A stretch of DNA of 64,000 nt from contig DATJHO010000052.1 in assembly GCA_035493835.1 (NCBI GenBank), positions 20,888 to 84,887 on the forward strand. The letters run 5' to 3'. The notes beneath the pieces are model-generated. The model worked only from the letters and a program-made list of their open reading frames with translations, had not been told where the DNA came from and did no database searches. How positions within the stretch are numbered: position 1 is the stretch's first letter; every line of letters begins with the position of its first letter. The translations under genes were made by a program, and so were the position numbers. This DNA comes from DASZTU01 sp035493835 (lineage in GTDB: Bacteria; Pseudomonadota; Alphaproteobacteria; Rhizobiales; Devosiaceae). Below, piece by piece: positions 8,027 to 15,380 of the stretch.

Positions 8027-10363
8027 ATGGCCGCTGAACCGCAACGCATAGAGGCGCGACGCGAGGGGCCGATCACCGGCCAGTTCGGCCGGCGGGACGC
8101 CACTTACCTCGATGGCCTCAACCCCGAGCAGCGCGACGCGGTGCTGACGATCGACGGCCCCTTGCTGGTGCTGGCCGGTGCCGGCACGGGCAAGACGCGC
8201 GTGCTGACGACCCGCATTGCCCACATTCTTTCGACCCGCAAGGCGCGCGGCGGCGAAATTCTCGCCGTCACCTTCACCAACAAGGCCGCGCGCGAAATGA
8301 AGGAGCGCGTCGGAAGTCTCGTCGGCTCGGGCGTCGAGGGCATGCCCTGGCTCGGCACATTTCACTCGATCGGCGCGCGCATTATCCGCCGCAACGCCGA
8401 GCTGGTCGGGCTGAAATCCGATTTCACCATCCTCGACACCGACGACCAGATCCGGCTGATCAAGCAGCTGATCGAGGTGGAAAACCTCGATGAGAAGCGC
8501 TGGCCGGCCCGCCAGTTTGCCGGGCTCATGGACAATTGGAAGAACCGCGGCCTGCTGCCCAAGGACATTTCGGCCGCCGAGGCGAGCCAGTTCGCCAATG
8601 GCCGTGGGCAAAAACTCTACCAGGCCTATCAAGACCGGTTGAAGGCCCTGAACGCCGCCGATTTCGGCGACCTGCTGCTCGAAGGCATTCGGCTGTTCCG
8701 CGAAAACCCGAGCGTACTTGCCGAATATCACGAGCGCTTCCGCTACATGCTGGTCGACGAATACCAGGACAGCAATGTCGCCCAATACCTCTGGCTGCGC
8801 TTGCTGGCACAGGGAAAACCCGCGAGCGAGGCCAATATCTGCGTCGTTGGCGACGACGACCAGTCGATCTATGGCTGGCGCGGCGCCGAGGTGGACAACA
8901 TCCTCCGGTTCGAGAAGGATTTTCCCGGCGCCAAGGTGATCCGGCTGGAGCGCAATTACCGCTCGACCTCCAACATCCTCGCCGCCGCCAGCCACCTCAT
9001 CGCCCACAATGAGAGCCGCCTCGGCAAGACCTTGCAGACCGATGTCGGCGAAAAAGGCGAGCTTCTCGGCGTCACCTCCGTCTGGGATTCCGAGGAGGAA
9101 GCCCGCCAGGTTGGCGAGGAGATCGAGCAGTACCAGCGCCGGGGCGAAGACCTCAACTCAATGGCGATCCTGGTCCGCGCCTCCTTCCAGATGCGCGAGT
9201 TCGAAGAGCGCTTCATCACGCTCGGCCTCAATTATCGGGTGATCGGCGGTCCGCGCTTTTACGAGCGCCGCGAGATCCGCGATGCGCTGGCCTATCTGCG
9301 CCTCACCGTGCAGCCGGCCGATGACCTCGCCTTCGAGCGCATCATCAACACGCCCAAGCGCGGTATCGGCGATTCGACGCTGAAACTGCTGTTCGATACC
9401 GCTCGCGCGCAGCAGCAGCCTTTGCTCGCCGCCACTCGCATGCTGGTCGAGACCGAGGAACTGAAGCCCAAGCAGCGCACGACGCTGCGCGATCTCGTCG
9501 GCCAGTTCGACGATTGGGCCGAGCGCAGCCGGCACATCCCGCACAACGAACTCGCCGAGCAGATCCTCGACGAGAGCGGCTACACCGCCATGTGGCAGGC
9601 CGACAAATCGCCCGATTCCCCTGGCCGGCTGGAAAACCTCAAGGAACTTGTCCGCTCCATGGAAGAGTTCGAAACGCTCGGCGGCTTCCTCGAACACATC
9701 GCCCTGGTGATGGACCGCGACAGCAACGACGCTGCCGACGCGGTCTCGATCATGACGCTGCACTCGGCCAAGGGCCTCGAGTTCAACACCGTGTTCCTCC
9801 CCGGCTGGGAAGAAGGCCTGTTCCCCAGCCAGCGGACGCTCGACGAAGGCGGCCGCGCCGGGCTCGAGGAGGAGCGGCGCCTCGCCTATGTCGGCCTCAC
9901 CCGCGCCAGGAAACGCCTGCGGCTGTTTGTGGCGCAGAACCGCCGTGTCCGCGGCCTGTGGCAGGCGGCCATCCCCTCCCGTTTCCTCGACGAATTGCCG
10001 CCCTCGGCGGTCGAGGTGAAAGACACCGGCTCGTCCTATGGCGGCTATGGCTATGGCGGGCGCACCGCCGGCCGCTTCAATGCCGGCGACCCGTTCGACA
10101 GCGCCTATGAGACGCCCGGCTGGCAGCGCGCCCGCGCCCAGCAGGCCAACCGCCGCTCGCCCGGCCCGCTGACCATCGACGGCGATCTCGTCGCCCGCTC
10201 GGTCGACGACGGCCGCGGCTCCCGCTATTCGACCGGCGAGCGGGTCTTCCACCAAAAATTCGGCTATGGCACCATCGCCGCCGTGGAAGGCAACAAGCTC
10301 TCGATCGATTTCGAGCAAACGGGGCGCAAGAAGGTGCTCGACAGCTTCATCAGCAAGGGGTGA
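8027..10363 (+). CDS. uvrD: UvrD/PcrA-type superfamily 1 DNA helicase
   Basis: This ATP-driven 3'-to-5' helicase serves nucleotide excision repair, mismatch repair and removal of RecA filaments. It has 778 residues. Motif Q region LDGLNPEQRDAV is at residues 28-39, Walker A GAGTGKT at 51-57, motif Ia FTNKAAREM, Walker B VDEYQDSN near 241, motif III DDQSIYGWRGA near 277, motif V MTLHSAKGLEF near 574 and motif VI YVGLTRARKRL near 621. The C-terminus has a Tudor-like RNA-polymerase-binding segment (VFHQKFGYGTIAAVEGNKLS). The ATG at 8027 has a weak ribosome site; an AGGAGA at 7988 instead precedes a short out-of-frame ATG (7996). The first 25 residues are therefore uncertain. Confidence 0.93.
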   Translation: MAAEPQRIEARREGPITGQFGRRDATYLDGLNPEQRDAVLTIDGPLLVLAGAGTGKTRVLTTRIAHILSTRKARGGEILAVTFTNKAAREMKERVGSLVGSGVEGMPWLGTFHSIGARIIRRNAELVGLKSDFTILDTDDQIRLIKQLIEVENLDEKRWPARQFAGLMDNWKNRGLLPKDISAAEASQFANGRGQKLYQAYQDRLKALNAADFGDLLLEGIRLFRENPSVLAEYHERFRYMLVDEYQDSNVAQYLWLRLLAQGKPASEANICVVGDDDQSIYGWRGAEVDNILRFEKDFPGAKVIRLERNYRSTSNILAAASHLIAHNESRLGKTLQTDVGEKGELLGVTSVWDSEEEARQVGEEIEQYQRRGEDLNSMAILVRASFQMREFEERFITLGLNYRVIGGPRFYERREIRDALAYLRLTVQPADDLAFERIINTPKRGIGDSTLKLLFDTARAQQQPLLAATRMLVETEELKPKQRTTLRDLVGQFDDWAERSRHIPHNELAEQILDESGYTAMWQADKSPDSPGRLENLKELVRSMEEFETLGGFLEHIALVMDRDSNDAADAVSIMTLHSAKGLEFNTVFLPGWEEGLFPSQRTLDEGGRAGLEEERRLAYVGLTRARKRLRLFVAQNRRVRGLWQAAIPSRFLDELPPSAVEVKDTGSSYGGYGYGGRTAGRFNAGDPFDSAYETPGWQRARAQQANRRSPGPLTIDGDLVARSVDDGRGSRYSTGERVFHQKFGYGTIAAVEGNKLSIDFEQTGRKKVLDSFISKG

Positions 10364-10366
10364 CGG

Positions 10367-10891
10367 TTGCTCTACGTGGTCTGCTATCCGGTCCTGGCCC
10401 CGGCCGATTTGGCAGCGATCGAGGCATTCAGGCATCGCCACGAGCCGCGCCGCGCGAAAGCCATCCTGCCGCACGTGACGCTGGTGTTCGGCGCCGGCGC
10501 CATTCCCGAGGACGAACTGGTCGGCCGGCTTTTCGACGAAGCCTCGACGACCGCCCCCTTCCCGCTGACGCTCGATAGTCCCGAGCCCTACCGCGATCCC
10601 CTGCGGGGTGAACGCAAGGTGTTCCTCAAGGTGAAGGGCGGCCGCGAGCAGGTGAAGCGGCTCTATCGCGCGCTCAATCGCGACGCCCCGCTCGCCCCCT
10701 ACGCGTTCGATCCGCATATGACGATCGCCAGCCCCGAGAGCGAGGGCGCGCTTGCCACCGCGGTTTCCGAGGCCGCGAGCCTGCCGGTCCCCATCAGCGC
10801 CATGGCGACAGCGCTCCAACTCCTGCGCTTCGACGGCGACCGTATCGTGCCGCTCGGGGAATTTGCCTTTGGTCCGCAGCCCGGACCCTAG
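10367..10891 (+). CDS. 2'-5' RNA ligase / 2H phosphoesterase family protein
   Basis: This 174-residue protein starts at a TTG three bases after the uvrD stop. It has the two histidine motifs that define 2H phosphoesterases: HVTL (His near residue 36, in AILPHVTLVF) and HMTI (His near residue 116, in AFDPHMTIAS). Relatives open 2',3'-cyclic phosphates or join 2'-5' RNA ends; the natural substrate in bacteria is mostly unknown. Tight coupling to uvrD suggests cotranscription but does not prove a repair role. The family assignment rests on both motifs and the expected size (about 170-200 residues). Confidence 0.82.
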   Translation: MLYVVCYPVLAPADLAAIEAFRHRHEPRRAKAILPHVTLVFGAGAIPEDELVGRLFDEASTTAPFPLTLDSPEPYRDPLRGERKVFLKVKGGREQVKRLYRALNRDAPLAPYAFDPHMTIASPESEGALATAVSEAASLPVPISAMATALQLLRFDGDRIVPLGEFAFGPQPGP

Positions 10892-10958
10892 CGCCGTTGA
10901 GCTTCTAATACTGCGGAACACACGCCCTCCCTCGGATGAGGCAGTGCCTCTCCCCCAT

Positions 10959-11060
10959 CGTCATTCCCGGGCTTGACCCGGGGACCCATGCAGCCTTGTG
11001 CCCACCTGAGAGGAACGGGCGCGGCATCATGGGTGGCCGGGTCAAGCCCGGGCATGACGA
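10959..11060. repeat. Inverted pair of family-B palindromic repeats
   Basis: The left unit (about 10959-10995) reads TCGTCATTCCCGGGCTTGAC then CCGGGGACCCATGCAGCC. The right unit (about 11029-11060) is its complement, CATGGGTGGCCGGGTCAAGC then CCGGGCATGACGA. The two could fold into one large cruciform or hairpin. It occupies most of the gap between the 2H gene and prmA. Confidence 0.75.
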
Positions 11061-11175
11061 AGGAGAGGGGAGCGCCTCGTCTCAAAGCCCCGTTGGAAAC
11101 TCAGCCTGCGCCCAAAACATTGACTTCGCCCCCTCTACCGGCAACAACGCCAAAGCCCCCAGCCCGGATCCGCCA

Positions 11176-12045
11176 ATGCCCCTTTCGCAGCTCTCCGTTC
11201 CCCTCACCAAGGCTCAGGCCTATGCCCTCGTCGATGCCGTGATGGAGCGCGATGATCTGGCGATCACGGCTTCCGCGCACGAAAACGAAGAAACGGGCGA
11301 GTGGATTTTCGAGGCGACCTGCGAGGCCCAGCCCGACCTTGAAGGGTTCTCCGCACTGGCGCGGCAAACTCTTGGCGGGGACGTCGCATTTTCCGTCGAG
11401 CCGATCGATCCCGAGGTCAATTGGGTAGCCAAGTCGCTGGAAGGACTGGCTCCGGTCACCGCCGGCGGCTTTTATGTCTATGGCAGCCACGAAACGGGGC
11501 CCGTGCCCGCCGGCCTCACCGGCCTCCGGATCGATGCCGCCCAGGCCTTTGGCACCGGCCACCATGAAACCACGACCGGCTGCCTTGAGGCCATTGATCG
11601 CACGCTGAAGCGCGTCCGGCCGCGCGCGCCCCTCGATATCGGCACCGGCACCGGCGTCCTCGCCATTGCGATCGCCAAGCGTATCCACATCTCCGTTATC
11701 GCCAGCGACATCGACCCGATCGCGGTCGAAACCGCCGCTCAGAACGCCAAGGACAACGGCGTTGGCCGCCATATCCTTGCGGTCGAAGCGGCCGGGCTCG
11801 AACACCGCAGCATCGCCCGGCACGCGCCTTACGACCTGATCGTCGCCAACATCCTCGCCGGGCCGCTGCAGAGCCTCGCCCCGGCCGTCGGCCGCGCCGC
11901 GGCGCGCAGCGCAACCATCATCCTGTCAGGCATTCTCAACGAGCAGGCCGCGCGCGTGATCGCCGCCTACCAGCGCCAATCCATGGTGCTGCGGCACCGG
12001 ATCATCAAGAAGGAATGGACGACGCTGATGCTGGAAAAGCTCTGA
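11176..12045 (+). CDS. prmA: Ribosomal protein L11 methyltransferase
   Basis: PrmA uses S-adenosylmethionine to methylate ribosomal protein L11 on lysines and the N-terminus. The 289-residue form starts at the ATG at 11176; longer frames run through the repeat upstream. Recognisable parts are the N-terminal L11-binding domain, AFGTGHHETTTGCLEAI (about 130-146), the SAM-binding loop DIGTGTGVLAIA (about 154-165), acidic DIDPIAV, and the catalytic-loop motif VANILAGPL (about 221-229), the PrmA counterpart of NPPY. No neighbouring gene is functionally related. The assignment is secure. Confidence 0.94.
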   Translation: MPLSQLSVPLTKAQAYALVDAVMERDDLAITASAHENEETGEWIFEATCEAQPDLEGFSALARQTLGGDVAFSVEPIDPEVNWVAKSLEGLAPVTAGGFYVYGSHETGPVPAGLTGLRIDAAQAFGTGHHETTTGCLEAIDRTLKRVRPRAPLDIGTGTGVLAIAIAKRIHISVIASDIDPIAVETAAQNAKDNGVGRHILAVEAAGLEHRSIARHAPYDLIVANILAGPLQSLAPAVGRAAARSATIILSGILNEQAARVIAAYQRQSMVLRHRIIKKEWTTLMLEKL

Positions 12046-12114
12046 CGGGTCGCGAGAGCTTGGGAGACGTGCTGCAAGTGCGGCGTGGGCATCAGGTCGC
12101 ACCCTTCGCCACAT

Positions 12115-12216
12115 CGCCATCCCCGGGCTTGACCCGGGGACCCATGCTGCCTTTCCAATAGCTTCGGCGGACTTGGCGAGGCATCATGGGTGACCGGGTC
12201 AAGCCCGGCAATGACG
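12115..12216. repeat. Inverted pair of family-B palindromic repeats
   Basis: The left unit (12115-12150) is CGCCATCCCCGGGCTTGACC followed by CGGGGACCCATGC. The right unit (12184-12216) is TCATGGGTGACCGGGTCAAG followed by CCCGGCAATGACG. It lies 70 bases after prmA in a 634-base gap that also holds a terminator and a probable small leftward gene. The right end of the gap (12540-12679) holds only possible promoter sequence. Confidence 0.75.
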
Positions 12217-12316
12217 CGGCAGCGCGGTGAATGTTTTAACTCAACGGGATCGCGCTCCAGGGACCCGGTGCCAGACGGAAGCCCTTGTCACCCCGAGGAA
12301 CACCCTTGCATCGAGC

Positions 12317-12350
12317 AAAAAAAATCCCCGAACAAGTGGGCCCGGGGATC
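12317..12350 (-). terminator. Rho-independent terminator of the small leftward gene
   Basis: Read on the - strand, GATCCCCGGGCCCACTTGTT is followed by CGGGGATTTTTTTT: a stem of seven pairs (ATCCCCG/CGGGGAT) with eight T directly after. It is one of the clearest terminators in the window. No known gene ends just before it on this strand except the 43-codon frame at 12405-12536, which implies a transcribed unit there. Confidence 0.75.
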
Positions 12351-12404
12351 GCGAATCCTGCCTGCATGGGCGGAGGATTGCATTGGCGCACGGGGCGCCG
12401 AAAG

Positions 12405-12536
12405 TCAGGGGCGCTTGGTTACCGCGCCAATCAACTGGTGCTGCCGGCGAAAGCCGATCTGCGGTCCGGCCTCGCGGGCGCGTACATCGACGATCGCGCT
12501 CAACGCCTTGCGAAAATTGTTCTTGCTCTGGCCCAT
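12405..12536 (-). CDS. Putative small protein, 43 residues (or a small RNA)
   Basis: Starting at an ATG at 12536, the frame begins MGQSKNNFRKALSAIVDVRA, continues REAGPQIGFRRQHQL, and stops with TGA at 12405. It is basic, with a helix-like first half, and I recognise no family. Support comes from a GGAGCG ribosome site seven bases before the start and a strong terminator 55 bases after the stop on the same strand. A TATACT box facing leftward lies near 12596. The unit could instead be a non-coding RNA of about 270 bases. It is divergent from the aminopeptidase gene. Protein coding is moderately likely; function unknown. Confidence 0.4.
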   Translation of the reverse strand: MGQSKNNFRKALSAIVDVRAREAGPQIGFRRQHQLIGAVTKRP

Positions 12537-12679
12537 CAGGGCGCTCCAATTCAAAGGAAACTTCGATGCCAAAGCATCACGAATGGGTAATTAGTATAAT
12601 GCCGGCCCTGCCGGTAGAGGCTCCGCAACAAGCCAGCCATGCCGAATGTGCAAGGCACGCCAAGGAAAGCTGAATCGAT

Positions 12680-14503
12680 ATGGCCGACGCGTTCTCCCCC
12701 ACCCGCTTCCAAAGCTTCGAGAACAAGAGTGATCGGGGAGCGGTAGCCCCCCGGGTGCAGGCGCTGCGGCAGGAAATCGCCGCCGCCGGGCTCGATGCCT
12801 TCCTCATCCCCCGCGCCGATGCGCACCGCAATGAATCGGTGCCGCCGAGCGAAGCCCGGCTCGCCTATGTCACTGGTTTCACCGGTTCGGCGGGGCTGGC
12901 GATCCTCGGCATGAAGCACGGCGGCCTGTTCGTCGACAGCCGCTATACCTTGCAGGCGCCCGCCCAGACCGACACGAAAATGTTCGAAGTGTTCGAGGCC
13001 CCTCCCGCTTCGCTCGCCGACGAGATCGGCCGCTTCGTGCCCAAGGGTGGCAAGATCGGCTACGATCCGTGGCTGCACACGCCGGGCGAGATCAAAGAGC
13101 TGGAGCAAAAGCTCGACGGCAAGGCGGTGCTAATCCAGACGGAAAACCTCGTCGACCGCATCTGGTCCGATCGTCCGGCCTCACCGGCCAGCGCTATCGA
13201 GTTTTTGGGCGACAACCGCACCGGTAAATCCGCCGCCGACAAGCTCGCCGACCTTCGCGGCGCCCTCGCCCAGGAAAACGCCGACGCCGCCGTGCTGACG
13301 CTGCCGGAATCGATCTGCTGGCTGTTCAACATGCGCGGCCGCGATACGCCCAACACCCCCTTCGTCCTCGGTTATGCCATCGTGCCGCAGAAGGGCACGC
13401 CGACGCTGTTTCTCGACAAACCGCGCATTGATGCGGAGCTGAAATCCGGACTCGACGGCGTCGCCAAGCTGGCCGACACCGAAACCCTGGTTGCCGCGCT
13501 CCGGCGGCTCGGGGCGGCCGACAAGCGCGTGCTCATCGACCCCGCGAGCGTTCCGGCTGCGATTGCCAAGGCGCTCGATGGCGCCGGCGCCGTGCTGGTC
13601 GAAAAGCGCGATCCAGTGCTGCTGCCAAAAGCACGGAAAAACGCGGCCGAGATCGGCGGCATGCGCGAGGCGCATCGCCTCGATGGCGTGGCGATGGCCA
13701 AGTTCCTCAGCTGGTTCGATGGCGAGGCGCCCAAGGGCGAACTGACGGAAATCGACATCGTCACCGCGCTCGAAGCCTTCCGCCGCGAGGAGCCGTCGGT
13801 GGTGGATGCGAGCTTCGATACCATTGCAGGGGCGGGTCCGAACGGCGCGATCGTCCATTATCGGGTCACCAATGAGACGAACCGCCGGCTCAATGCCGGA
13901 GAACTGATGCTGGTCGACAGCGGCGCGCAATATCTCGCTGGGACCACCGACATCACCCGCACGCTCTCGACCGGCCCCGCCACTGACGAGCAGAAGGACC
14001 GTTTTACCCGCGTGCTAAAGGGCATGATCGGCATCGCCACGGCGCGGTTCCCCCGCGGCACCTCAGGCGCCCAGCTCGACATCCTCGCCCGCCAGCATCT
14101 CTGGCAGGCCGGCGTCACCTATAGCCACGGCACCGGCCACGGTGTGGGTGCATTCCTTGCCGTGCACGAAGGTCCGATCGGCATCTCCCCGCGCTACACC
14201 CAGGCGCTGGAGCCCGGCATGATCGTCTCGGACGAACCCGGCTACTACAAGGCCGACGGCTTTGGCATCCGGATCGAAAACCTGGTGCTGGTGACCGAAA
14301 GCGGCATCGGCGACGGCAAATATCTCGAGTTCGAAACGCTGACCCTCGCGCCGATCGACACGCGGCTCATCGCTCGGGAACTCCTGACCGACGCCGAGCG
14401 CGACTGGCTCAACGCCTACCACGCCCGGGTTTTGAAAGAAATCGGCCCGCTGGTCGAGGGCAGGGTCAAAGCCTGGCTGGAGCAGGCGACGAAAGGGATT
14501 TAG
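12680..14503 (+). CDS. Aminopeptidase P family protein (M24 metallopeptidase)
   Basis: The family removes an N-terminal residue that precedes proline, using two metal ions. The 607-residue product has the long three-domain layout of the XPNPEP1-like group: two creatinase-like N-domains (GVQALRQEIAAAGLDAFLIP near residue 30; VTGFTGSAGLAI near 65) and a C-terminal pita-bread domain. Metal ligands are visible: D near 412 in LVDSGAQYLAGTTDITRT and D 11 residues later, H near 486 in GTGHGVG, E near 518 in DEPGYYK, and E near 532 in IRIENL. The start ATG at 12680 follows AAGGAAAG. It is a single gene facing right. Strong family call. Confidence 0.93.
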   Translation: MADAFSPTRFQSFENKSDRGAVAPRVQALRQEIAAAGLDAFLIPRADAHRNESVPPSEARLAYVTGFTGSAGLAILGMKHGGLFVDSRYTLQAPAQTDTKMFEVFEAPPASLADEIGRFVPKGGKIGYDPWLHTPGEIKELEQKLDGKAVLIQTENLVDRIWSDRPASPASAIEFLGDNRTGKSAADKLADLRGALAQENADAAVLTLPESICWLFNMRGRDTPNTPFVLGYAIVPQKGTPTLFLDKPRIDAELKSGLDGVAKLADTETLVAALRRLGAADKRVLIDPASVPAAIAKALDGAGAVLVEKRDPVLLPKARKNAAEIGGMREAHRLDGVAMAKFLSWFDGEAPKGELTEIDIVTALEAFRREEPSVVDASFDTIAGAGPNGAIVHYRVTNETNRRLNAGELMLVDSGAQYLAGTTDITRTLSTGPATDEQKDRFTRVLKGMIGIATARFPRGTSGAQLDILARQHLWQAGVTYSHGTGHGVGAFLAVHEGPIGISPRYTQALEPGMIVSDEPGYYKADGFGIRIENLVLVTESGIGDGKYLEFETLTLAPIDTRLIARELLTDAERDWLNAYHARVLKEIGPLVEGRVKAWLEQATKGI

Positions 14504-14586
14504 CCATCATCCGCCTGAGTTGACACAGATCGCGAACGCTTGGGCGAGGTGCTGCCGACGGCATTTGGCCGGCTCCCTCGCCACAT

Positions 14587-14630
14587 CTTCATCCCGGGCT
14601 TGACCCGGGGGGACCCCAATCTGCCTTTCC
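14587..14630. repeat. Half of a family-B palindromic repeat
   Basis: TTCATCCCGGGCTTGACCCG followed by GGGGGACCCCAATCTGCC matches the left unit of family B, but the mirrored right unit is absent. An extra G run suggests decay. It lies between the convergent aminopeptidase and DUF3828-like genes; the rest of that 228-base gap shows nothing clear. Confidence 0.55.
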
Positions 14631-14731
14631 ACGAGCCGGGTGGTCCTCGCCGCACACCGCAGTGATCCCTAGTCCGAGGCCGACCGGCCGCGTCTCACCA
14701 CCAAAATTGCCGGCCAGATGCGTTGGGCGAA

Positions 14732-15286
14732 CTATTGCCCTTGCGGCGGCGTCGGGGCGTCATCCCCCCCACCCTGGTCCGAACCATCGCCATCCTGCCC
14801 CGAGGAATCGCCCGAGCCGGAATCGTCGGGCGCGAGCAGCGTGGTCAGCCGCCAGGTCGAGCCGGGGGTCAGCGATTCGATGTCGTTGATCTTCCAGCCA
14901 CCGCCTTCCCTGACGAGGTGATAGACCAGCGATTGCGGATCGTTGAAATTCTTGAAGGTCACCGGCACGCTGACGCCCTCGCCCTCGGGGGCCGGATCGC
15001 CGATCTTCAGCTCGCTGAGCTGATAATCCTGGCCGTTGACGAAGACATCGAAATCGACCGGCCCCACGTCATCGGCGGGCGTGTTCGCCTCGGCCGCGGC
15101 GAATTGGGCGTTGAGGTCGCTGGAATAGAGCAGGTTGGTGTCGTCCGCGAACTTGCCGGTCGCATAGGGTGCGTAGGCAAACTCCAGCAGCGCCTTGGGC
15201 GTATCGAAAACCGGCACCTTGGGGGCGGCCAAAACCGGCGTGAGCAACAGCAGGACCAGGCCGACGGCCGCCACCAGAATACGCAC
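14732..15286 (-). CDS. DUF3828-like exported protein
   Basis: This 184-residue protein starts at a GTG at 15286 after a GGAGAG site. It opens with a signal peptide (VRILVAAVGLVLLLLTPVLA, cut near A20-A21). The mature part has the DUF3828-like order: an N-terminal helix (TPKALLEFAYAPYATGKF), YSSDLNAQFAAAEAN, DVGPVDFDVFVNGQDY, and a final SLVYHLVREGGGWKINDIES. The last 30 residues are a low-complexity Gly/Asp/Ser tail. It should act in the periplasm, with no known function. It is 94 bases downstream of ligA on the same strand and may be cotranscribed. The family label is by eye. Confidence 0.6.
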   Translation of the reverse strand: MRILVAAVGLVLLLLTPVLAAPKVPVFDTPKALLEFAYAPYATGKFADDTNLLYSSDLNAQFAAAEANTPADDVGPVDFDVFVNGQDYQLSELKIGDPAPEGEGVSVPVTFKNFNDPQSLVYHLVREGGGWKINDIESLTPGSTWRLTTLLAPDDSGSGDSSGQDGDGSDQGGGDDAPTPPQGQ

Positions 15287-15380
15287 GCCCGACTCTCCTT
15301 CGAGGACAGCGCGAATCAGCGGCGCCGGCGGCAAGCTTCGCATTTCCGGCCGAAGCCGTCTGCCGCTACCTACCGTCCGA

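Noticed and set aside
9158..10921. Long - strand open frame (587 codons) opposite uvrD and the 2H gene
   Set aside because: Antisense to two well-supported genes, rich in Arg/Gly/Ala, no family features.
10959..12216. Repeated units considered as a CRISPR array
   Set aside because: The units are inverted palindromes in separate gaps with genes between, not evenly spaced direct repeats, and no cas gene is present.
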